NCBI GenBank assembly: GCA_027315315.1
Contig: DAHUYG010000030.1
Coordinates: 1-38,772 of the forward strand
DNA length: 38,772 bases
Reading direction: 5' to 3'
Source of the DNA: Acidimicrobiaceae bacterium
GTDB lineage: Bacteria; Actinomycetota; Acidimicrobiia; Acidimicrobiales; RAAP-2
Shown: positions 1-7,354 of the stretch, piece after piece
Position numbering within the stretch: the stretch's first letter is position 1
How the letters are laid out: each line of letters begins with the position of its first letter
Notes under the pieces: generated by a model
The model's input: the letters and a program-made list of their open reading frames with translations, nothing else
What the model was told of the DNA's origin: nothing
Databases searched by the model: none
Program-made: the position numbers and the translations under genes

Positions 1-95
1 GGACATGGGCCGAGGGAGAGGTGTGGCCGATGGAAGTTGTGGTGCGCGAGGTACTCGGAAAGGACGGTCTCGAGATGGCGCCTCACGGTCTGTGG
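1..95 (-). mobile_element. C-terminal scrap of an integrase-core transposase
   Basis: Read on the minus strand, this edge encodes HLETVLSEYLAHHNFHRPH followed by LSLGP. This is the typical end of DDE integrase-core transposases of the IS481/IS3 type (compare the family pattern RHLE-x-VL-x-Y-x-x-HYN-x-x-RPH-x-x-L). The match starts at about base 86 and runs off the window. Upstream of it, the same frame is not recognisable, so the copy looks truncated. The exact IS family cannot be settled from this length. Confidence 0.6.
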
Positions 96-124
96 ATGGC
101 ATTCTCGGCACCCCCAGGGCGCGG

Positions 125-532
125 TCATGGAGCAGCTTTCCGCGTCCGTTTTGGCCCGGTGTCTACACGTGGCCTCGCGACGATGCGACAGGGAATCTCG
201 GCGTCCTCATCGAGGTGGTAGCTGGCGCAGATCCGGTGGTAGCCGTCGGCGACCCACAGCGGGTCGCCCCGCACGAGGAGGACCGGGGAGAGCTTCGTGC
301 CGGCCTTCACCTTCGCTAGGTCCTTTGCCACCTCGGGGTCGTCGAGCGGCAGGAGAGGCAGACCGGCGGCCCGGAGGAGGTCTTTGGCCTTGTAGCGCGC
401 AGCGTCAGGCTCGTCCGCGAGCGCCTTGGCGGTCTTCTTCGCCTCGCTGGGGTCGACCAGGAGGGATAGGTAGCTGTGGGCTGCCGGGTAGTCCTGCTTT
501 TCGGGCTCGTCCTTCCAGTGCTCACTGGTCAT
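125..532 (-). CDS. Small ParB-like (Srx-fold) protein
   Basis: The protein has 135 residues. Its C-terminal half carries LLVRGDPLWVADGYHRICA, which resembles the substrate-pocket strand-turn of ParB N-terminal-like proteins (pattern V-x-DGYHR). The N-terminal half is charged and contains SLLVDPSEAKKTAKAL; I do not recognise it. The ATG at 532 is chosen because GGAGG lies 8-12 bases upstream. This start sits inside the end of the aquaporin gene (11-base overlap), so the two are probably co-transcribed and translationally coupled. The function is unknown; a nucleotide-binding or regulatory role is only inferred from the fold. Confidence 0.7.
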   Translation of the reverse strand: MTSEHWKDEPEKQDYPAAHSYLSLLVDPSEAKKTAKALADEPDAARYKAKDLLRAAGLPLLPLDDPEVAKDLAKVKAGTKLSPVLLVRGDPLWVADGYHRICASYHLDEDAEIPCRIVARPRVDTGPKRTRKAAP

Positions 533-1379
533 GGCTGGTCCCTCCTCTTCCTGGTGCCTGGGTCTCGGCGAGGTTGTCGTCGGGTGTCTCCCCCTGGGCC
601 GCGACGTTGGCGGCCAGGCTCGGAGGGCCGCGCAGGATCCAGGCGACGCCGACCGCGAGCAGGCCACCGGCGATCGGGCCAGCGACATAGGCCCACCAGC
701 TCGTCCAGTCGCCAGCGAGGAGCTCTGGGCCGAAGGAGCGGGCCGGGTTCATCGACGCCCCGCTGATGGGGGCCGCCCACAGCCCGGCGAGGGCGATGTA
801 GGCGCCGACTGCGAGCGCGGCGTTGGTGCCCACGTTGCGCGCCCCGGAAGCGGTTCCGAGGATGACGCTCACGAGACCGAGGGTGAGGAGCGTCTCGACG
901 ACGAACGCCGTACCCGAGGAGATCCCCGGTCCGGGCAGCGTCGCCCCGAGATGGCCGACGGCGCCGAAGAGCGCCCGCAGGAGGAGCGACGCCGCGGTGG
1001 CTCCGATCAGCTGGGCGAGGATGTAGCCCGGCACCCGGCTCCAAGGGAAGTTGCCCCGGGCGGCGAAAGACAGTGTCACCGCCGGGTTCAAGTGGGCGCC
1101 GCTCACCATGCCCATGAAGTAGATGATCGCCATCACCATGAGGCCCGGCGCGACGACCTGGGCGTCGAGGGGGACCTGGCCGTGGGAGACGGCATCGACG
1201 ACCGGGGCACCGGCGGCCACTACGACGAGCAGGAAGGTGCCGAGCACCTCGGAGAAGAGGCGTCGCCACTCGTGGCGCCTGGCGCGCGGGTCGCGCACCC
1301 AGGGCGGCTCCGCCTCGCGCGGTCCCCGGCCGAGGAGGGTCCCTCGCTCGGGGCTCACCTCTCCTGGGCTATTGACCAT
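522..1379 (-). CDS. MIP-family aquaporin / aquaglyceroporin
   Basis: This is a 285-residue membrane channel of the major intrinsic protein family. Both half-helix motifs are present: GAHLNPAVTLSF in the first half and GASMNPARSFGPEL in the second, with the arginine of the selectivity filter following the second NPA. About six hydrophobic segments are visible, after a charged N-terminal tail of roughly 40 residues. Counting back from the second NPA, the histidine that marks water-selective AqpZ is a glycine here and the AqpZ threonine is an alanine, so the pore may pass larger neutral solutes. The ATG lies 6 bases after a TAGCGT -10 box, which suggests leaderless translation. The next gene overlaps its 3' end. 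Confidence 0.92.
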   Translation of the reverse strand: MVNSPGEVSPERGTLLGRGPREAEPPWVRDPRARRHEWRRLFSEVLGTFLLVVVAAGAPVVDAVSHGQVPLDAQVVAPGLMVMAIIYFMGMVSGAHLNPAVTLSFAARGNFPWSRVPGYILAQLIGATAASLLLRALFGAVGHLGATLPGPGISSGTAFVVETLLTLGLVSVILGTASGARNVGTNAALAVGAYIALAGLWAAPISGASMNPARSFGPELLAGDWTSWWAYVAGPIAGGLLAVGVAWILRGPPSLAANVAAQGETPDDNLAETQAPGRGGTSHDQ

Positions 1380-1385
1380 GCCAAG

Positions 1386-1391
1386 ACGCTA
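1386..1391 (-). promoter_or_regulatory. -10 box TAGCGT of the aquaporin gene (leaderless)
   Basis: On the minus strand TAGCGT is followed by six bases and then the ATG at 1379. Transcription from this hexamer would begin at or next to the start codon. I see no clear -35. The interval 1380-1500 holds no gene. Confidence 0.5.
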
Positions 1392-1500
1392 CGCCCTCCT
1401 TCCTCTGTTGTGGGGCTGGACGTCCGTGCAGAACAAGCTGCAACGGAACAATGGAAAGGGCCGGTACCCGTCAGCGGGAAAGACGTGGGTCATCCATCAG

Positions 1501-2109
1501 TCACCCAACGGGTACGAAGGTCGCTGACGCCGAGCTGGCCGCTTTGCGGTCGAGGTCCTGATCCTGCGCCACGAGACAGCAGTCCTTCGGCGCCAGGTCC
1601 ACGTCGAGCGCGAGGTCGGCTGCCTCGGCACGCGCCAATGCGGCGGCGTAGTCGGCAGCGGTCATTCGCCACGGCCGGACGCCGGCCGCATGCATGCGGG
1701 CACAGATGGCGATGCCCGGAGCGTCGAAGTTGCCGTGGTGGCGCAGGCTGGCGCCGCTCCGGTGGAGCTGGGAGATCAGCTCGGTGACGTTCGGTCCCGC
1801 CGCAACGGCGGCGAGCGCCAGGGCGAGCAGGGTGTACTCCCGCTGGGTGAGCGGCCGCGAGGCGCTGCCGGCCGTCATCAGTGGTCGCCGGTGTGGCACC
1901 CACGTACCCCTGAGCAACCGGGCCGTGTCGGCGGTGACCTGCAGTCGGTGGCCGAAGTGCCGGGTGAGCCAGCGGTCGCGGGCGTGCTCGTGGCAGCGGG
2001 TGAGGGCGAGCACGTCGGGATCGCGTTCGGCCAAGACGAGCGGCCGGGCGACCCGGTGCGGGCAGGCGACGCGCAGCTCGGCGAGCCGGTGGATCGAGGC
2101 GTCGGTCAT
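1501..2109 (-). pseudogene. Degenerate Wadjet type III remnant: JetB N-terminus joined to JetD fragment
   Basis: This 202-codon frame is a mosaic. Residues 1 to about 111 read like the N-terminus of TIGR02678/DUF2398 proteins: an ARPLVLAERDP segment, RDRWLTRHFGHRLQVTADTA, then RPLTQREYTLLALALAA. Residues about 113-168 instead match the C-terminal DUF2399 domain of TIGR02679 proteins, with ASLRHHGNFDAPGIAI and GVRPWRMTAADYAAAL. From residue 168 on, the frame is antisense to a transposase scrap (1540-1608), so the last 35 residues are not native. In intact loci (TIGR02677-02680, type III Wadjet plasmid defence) JetB and JetD are separate proteins flanking the SMC-like JetC. Here JetC and most of both partners are gone, so the product is very unlikely to work. 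The family match is from memory of the motifs. Confidence 0.6.
1540..1608 (+). mobile_element. N-terminal scrap of an integrase-type transposase
   Basis: The plus strand reads AVEVLILRHETAVLRRQV in one frame. This is the well-known N-terminal signature of actinobacterial IS3/IS481-like integrase transposases (pattern EIL-x-LRHE-x-AVLRRQV). A stop lies just upstream in this frame (1525-1527), while the preceding residues DAELAALR lie in another frame, so a frameshift is likely. The match ends at about 1605. The scrap lies antisense to the 3' end of the Wadjet remnant and marks its break point. Confidence 0.6.
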
Positions 2110-2189
2110 GCCTGGATCACGACTCGGTCGGTGGGACCCGGGGCTTCGTAGAAGACCGGATAGCGGTACGGCGCCAGTGGCTCGCCCGC

Positions 2190-2211
2190 TAGCCTGACGG
2201 CCGTGCGCTGA
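2190..2211 (+). promoter_or_regulatory. -10 box TAGCCT plus two-codon leader frame before the ABC-F gene
   Basis: TAGCCT (2190-2195) is followed by seven bases and a GTG at 2203, the same geometry as the other leaderless genes of this window. That GTG is in frame with the ABC-F gene but reads GTG CGC TGA, stopping after two codons. It may be a minimal leaderless leader peptide, the relic of the original start, or the site of a sequence error. Confidence 0.4.
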
Positions 2212-2256
2212 GCGACGTCCTCCCGCCTGTCCTGCCCGCCCGTTCCGGAGGTCCCG

Positions 2257-3927
<1,671 letters not shown>

Positions 3928-3936
3928 CCTTCGGCC

Positions 3937-4494
3937 ATGACCACCCAACGACCCATGCGCATCGCCCCCCTTGCGCCCGAGGCGCGCGACGAGCGGGCCA
4001 ACGAGCTGCTCGAGCCGCTCAAGGTGCGCGGCCGCGACCTCAACATCTTCGCCACGCTCGTCCGCCATCCCCGCCTCTTCAACCGGTGGTCGGCGTTCGG
4101 CGGCACGCTTCTGCGCCGGGGCGAGCTCGCCGATCGCCATCGCGAGCTGTTGGTGCTGCGCACGGCGTGGCACTGCCGGGCCGACTACGAGTGGGGCCAG
4201 CACGTCGCCATCGCAGCCGCGGCCGGGCTGTCGGAGACCGAGATCGCCCGGGTGCCCGAGGGTCCCCACGCCCCGGGCTGGTCGGAGCTCGACGCGGCCC
4301 TGCTCCGGGCGGCCGACGAGCTGCACGCCGACTCGTGCATCGGGGAGTCGACGTGGGCCCGGCTCGCCGCCGAGCTCGACGAGCACCAGCTGATCGAGGT
4401 CTGCATGGTGGTCGGCCAGTACCACCTCGTCGCGTTCACCTTGAACTCGCTCGGCGTCCAGCCCGAGGCCGACGCAGCGCCGTTCCCCCGGTGA
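3937..4494 (+). CDS. Carboxymuconolactone decarboxylase (AhpD-like) family protein
   Basis: The product has 185 residues, largely helical, with the core of the CMD/AhpD family: RELLVLRTAWHCRADYEWGQH, then a segment around LSETEIARV and a second helix pair ending LIEVCMVVGQYHLVAFTLN. Classical AhpD peroxidase partners carry a CXXC pair. Here only one cysteine (HCRADYEWGQH) is present and the second position is tyrosine/glutamate, so thiol peroxidase activity is doubtful and another oxidoreductase or decarboxylase role is more likely. The stop overlaps the GTG of the SDR gene (GTGA), so the two form an operon. Confidence 0.88.
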   Translation: MTTQRPMRIAPLAPEARDERANELLEPLKVRGRDLNIFATLVRHPRLFNRWSAFGGTLLRRGELADRHRELLVLRTAWHCRADYEWGQHVAIAAAAGLSETEIARVPEGPHAPGWSELDAALLRAADELHADSCIGESTWARLAAELDEHQLIEVCMVVGQYHLVAFTLNSLGVQPEADAAPFPR

Positions 4495-5264
4495 GCGGAT
4501 CGCTCGCGGGCGCCCGGGTCCTCGTGGTGGGGGCGGGCACCCAGCCGAGTGCCGATCCCGACGCCCCGCCGGGCAACGGGCGGGCGATCGCGCTCGCGGC
4601 CGCCCGGGCGGGGGCGTCGCTCGCGCTCGCCGATCGCGACGAGGCCGCCGTGCGCGAGACGGCCCGGCTCGTCGAGGCCGAGGGGGCCCGGGCCGTGGTG
4701 CTCGTGGGCGACGTTGCCGAGGCGCCGGCGTGCGAGGCGTTGGTCACCGGTGCGCTCGAGGGCCTGGGCGGACTCGACGGGCTCGTGCTCAACGTCGGCA
4801 TCGGGGCCGGGCGGCGGCTCGAGGGGACGACCGCCGAGCAGTGGGACCTCGTGTTCGCGGTCAACGTGCGCTCGCACTTCTTGGTGGCCAAGGCCGCCCT
4901 CCCCCACATGGACGGCGGCTCGATCGTGTTCATCTCCTCGGTCGCCGGGCTGAAGCCCGGCAGCTCGATCCCCTCCTACGACAGCTCCAAGGCCGCGCTC
5001 TTCGGGCTGTGCCGCCACGTCGCGATGGAGGGGGCGCGCCGGGGCGTGCGGGCCAACGTGGTCGCGCCGGGCCTGATCGACACCCCCCTCGGGCGGCGGG
5101 CCTCGGAGGGTCGCCCGAGCCGCGAGCAGACCGCCGTGCCGCTCGGCCGCCAGGGCAGCCCCTTCGAGGTCGCGGGCCCCGTCGTGTTCCTGCTCTCGGC
5201 GGACGCGAGCTACGTCACCGGCCAGGTGCTGGCGGTCGACGGCGGCCTCTCGACCCTGCGCTGA
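4491..5264 (+). CDS. Short-chain dehydrogenase/reductase (SDR)
   Basis: This 257-residue NAD(P)-dependent oxidoreductase starts at GTG 4491, which overlaps the previous stop. The Rossmann glycine motif is stretched: VVGAGTQPSADPDAPPGNG replaces the usual TGxxxGxG with an insertion, a variant I associate with a subset of SDRs. The catalytic set is visible: serine in FISSVAGLKPG, then YDSSK (YxxxK). The NAG motif reads NVG. The tail SYVTGQVLAVDGG is the standard SDR end. The substrate is unknown; the neighbouring CMD-like protein suggests a shared small-molecule pathway. Confidence 0.92.
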   Translation: MSGSLAGARVLVVGAGTQPSADPDAPPGNGRAIALAAARAGASLALADRDEAAVRETARLVEAEGARAVVLVGDVAEAPACEALVTGALEGLGGLDGLVLNVGIGAGRRLEGTTAEQWDLVFAVNVRSHFLVAKAALPHMDGGSIVFISSVAGLKPGSSIPSYDSSKAALFGLCRHVAMEGARRGVRANVVAPGLIDTPLGRRASEGRPSREQTAVPLGRQGSPFEVAGPVVFLLSADASYVTGQVLAVDGGLSTLR

Positions 5265-5273
5265 GCGCGCTCA
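5262..5273. repeat. Perfect palindrome joining two convergent stop codons
   Basis: TGAGCGCGCTCA is a 12-base perfect palindrome. Its left TGA is the stop of the SDR gene and its right TCA is the stop (TGA, minus strand) of the potassium importer gene. The two genes are separated by only six bases, leaving no room for a classical terminator. Confidence 0.6.
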
Positions 5274-7169
5274 GTGCTGGGCGCGGCCCGCGGCCTCCTC
5301 GCGCTCGGAGGCCGGGCTCAACGGCATCGGCACCCGGGCGACAACGATGTCGGTGCGGGTGTGCAGCGCCCGGCGCAACAGCAGGTCGATCTGGTTGTGC
5401 AGCACCCGGTGCCGGAGCCGACGGGGCACGACGACGGGGATGAGCACGACGATCTGGTGGTCGCCGGCCGCCCGGGCCTGGTCGATGAAGGCAACGACCG
5501 GCTGGACCACCGACGCGTACTCGCTCCGAAGGACGACGAGCTCGACGCCCGGGTTCCAGGCGTGCCAGTCGCGCTCGAGGCGCTCGGCCACCCCGTCGGT
5601 CCCCTCGTCGTCGACCACCACCGAGACGGCCACCACCTCCTCACCCATCGAGAGGGCCTCGGCCAGCGCGTGCTCGGTCAGCCTCGAGATGCCGGTCACC
5701 GGCACGATGACCTGGGTGCGCTTGGCCTCGGGGTGTCCGGGGCGGCCCCGGGCCCCGATCATCGCCCCGGCCCGCCGGTAGTAGAGGTGGATCCGGGTGA
5801 ACAGGAGGACGAGGCTCGGGACGGCGACGACCACCACCCAGGCGCCGTGCTCGAACTTGGTGACGAGGAAGATCACCGTCGCCAGCGCCGTGGCGCACGC
5901 GCCGAAGCCGTTGATCGCGGCGCGCCTCTTCCAGCGCGGGGGCCGGTGCCGCCGCCAGTGCACGAAGAGCCCGGCCTGGGCGAGCGTGAAGCCGGTGAAG
6001 ACGCCGATCGCGAACATCGGGATGAGCGAGTTGGTGTCGCCGCCGACCGCCACGAGGAGCACCCCCGAGAGCACGGCCAGCACGACGATCCCGTTGGCGA
6101 ACACCTGCCGGTCGCCGCGCAGCGAGAACAGGTGCGGCAGGTAGTCGTCGCGGGCGAGCAGGCTGCCCAGGATGGGCATGCCCCCGAAGGAGGTGTTGGC
6201 GGCTAGCGCGAGCACGAGGGTGATGGTGATCGCGACCACGTAGTAGGCCCAGTGCCGGCCGACCGCCATCCCCATGATCTGGCTGAGCACCGTCTGGCCG
6301 CTCCTCGGCCCGACGTGCCAGCGCCGGGCGAGCACGGCCAGCCCGACGAGCATGACGCCCAGGATCACCCCGAGGAGGAGCTCGGTCCGCTTGGCCCGCA
6401 CGGCCCTCGGCTCCTTGAACAGCGGCACGCCGTTCGCGATCGCCTCCACCCCGGTCAGCGCGCTGCAGCCGGCCGAGAACGCCTTCAACACGAGCAGGAT
6501 CCCGACCGCCTGGAGCCCGTGGGTGGCGAGCTGCGAGCGCCCGGGCTGGGCGGCGTGCAGGCCGAGGGGGTGGATCAGGCCCACCGCGATGATCGCCAGC
6601 AGCCCGACGATGAACACGAGCGTCGGCAACAAGAAGGCCCGGGCGGTCTCGCCGAGCCCGCGCAGGTTGAGCAGCGTGATGAGGGCCAGGATTCCGAGGC
6701 ACAGCGGCACCGTGGCCGAGGCGAGCGAGGGGAAGGCCGAGGTGAGCGCCCCGACCCCGGCTGCGATCGAGACGGCGACCGTCAGGGTGTAGTCGACCAC
6801 GAGCGCCGCCCCGGCGACGAGGCTGGCAGGCCCGCCGAGGTTGGCCCGGGAGACCGCGTAGGCGCCCCCGCCGCGGGGGTAGGCGTCGATGACCTGGCGG
6901 TAGGAGATCACGAGCACCGCCAGGAGCACGACGATGGCGATGGTGATCGGCAGCACGTCGCCGAGCGCGCCGGCGCCGCCCACCGCCAGGACCACGATGA
7001 TCGCCTCGGGCCCGTAGGCGACCGAGGTGAGGGCGTCGAGGGAGAGGGCCGAGAGGCCCTCGACCGGGCTGATCTTCTCCTTGGAGGTCTCGCTCGCCCG
7101 GAGCGGGCGGCCGACGAGCAGATTCCAGATCGACGTCTTGGGCGGCTCGTCCTCCCGGCGTTCGGCCAC
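5271..7169 (-). CDS. kimA: KimA-like potassium importer (APC superfamily)
   Basis: This is a 632-residue permease with about 12 membrane segments and a cytosolic tail from about residue 465. The N-terminal region closely follows Bacillus subtilis KimA (YdaO): SLDALTSVAYGPE, SYRQVIDAYPRGGGAY, then VVDYTLTVAVS, which keep the aspartate/tyrosine residues reported for potassium binding (SDAL-x-SVAYG and VDY-x-LTVAVS). LKAFSAGCSALTGVEAI and RDDYLPHLFSLRGDR also match. The tail looks like a universal-stress/USP-like domain, the region that binds c-di-AMP in KimA. The GTG start at 7169 lies six bases after a TACGAT -10 box. The general label would be amino acid permease, but the potassium role fits better. 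Confidence 0.85.
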   Translation of the reverse strand: MAERREDEPPKTSIWNLLVGRPLRASETSKEKISPVEGLSALSLDALTSVAYGPEAIIVVLAVGGAGALGDVLPITIAIVVLLAVLVISYRQVIDAYPRGGGAYAVSRANLGGPASLVAGAALVVDYTLTVAVSIAAGVGALTSAFPSLASATVPLCLGILALITLLNLRGLGETARAFLLPTLVFIVGLLAIIAVGLIHPLGLHAAQPGRSQLATHGLQAVGILLVLKAFSAGCSALTGVEAIANGVPLFKEPRAVRAKRTELLLGVILGVMLVGLAVLARRWHVGPRSGQTVLSQIMGMAVGRHWAYYVVAITITLVLALAANTSFGGMPILGSLLARDDYLPHLFSLRGDRQVFANGIVVLAVLSGVLLVAVGGDTNSLIPMFAIGVFTGFTLAQAGLFVHWRRHRPPRWKRRAAINGFGACATALATVIFLVTKFEHGAWVVVVAVPSLVLLFTRIHLYYRRAGAMIGARGRPGHPEAKRTQVIVPVTGISRLTEHALAEALSMGEEVVAVSVVVDDEGTDGVAERLERDWHAWNPGVELVVLRSEYASVVQPVVAFIDQARAAGDHQIVVLIPVVVPRRLRHRVLHNQIDLLLRRALHTRTDIVVARVPMPLSPASEREEAAGRAQH

Positions 7170-7175
7170 GGCCGC

Positions 7176-7181
7176 ATCGTA
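7176..7181 (-). promoter_or_regulatory. -10 box TACGAT of the KimA-like gene (leaderless)
   Basis: On the minus strand TACGAT is followed by GCGGCC and then the GTG at 7169. A leaderless mRNA would leave no room for a c-di-AMP riboswitch, and I see none in the 185-base interval. Confidence 0.5.
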
Positions 7182-7303
7182 GGGGGATACCCCATCGGGC
7201 GACGCCGCCGCCCCGCAGCCCGGGACAGGCGAGCGAGCCCGCCCGTCCTGAGCAGGTCGGCAGCGGTCACCCGCTGTTGACGACGCCTGGGCGCCCCCGG
7301 CGA

Positions 7304-7339
7304 GCAGGGCAAACGCGCAGGCGCGGGGCGTTTCCCTGC
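7304..7339. repeat. Long inverted repeat between divergent genes
   Basis: GCAGGGCAAACGC (7304-7316) is matched by GCGTTTCCCTGC (7328-7339) in inverted orientation, with one bulged base and an 11-base centre. It lies just upstream of the -10 box of the phosphatase gene and about 135 bases from the KimA-like start. It could be an operator for either divergent gene. It lies outside the predicted leaderless transcripts, so an RNA role is less likely. Confidence 0.6.
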
Positions 7340-7341
7340 CA

Positions 7342-7347
7342 TATTGT
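7342..7347 (+). promoter_or_regulatory. -10 box TATTGT of the phosphatase gene (leaderless)
   Basis: TATTGT is followed by seven bases and then ATG 7355. It begins two bases after the inverted repeat ending at 7339, so a protein bound to that repeat would cover the promoter. Confidence 0.5.
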
Positions 7348-7354
7348 CCGGGCG

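Noticed and set aside
7182-7303. c-di-AMP (ydaO-type) riboswitch upstream of the KimA-like gene
   Set aside because: I could not find the conserved ydaO core, and the -10 box lies six bases before the start codon, leaving no leader RNA.
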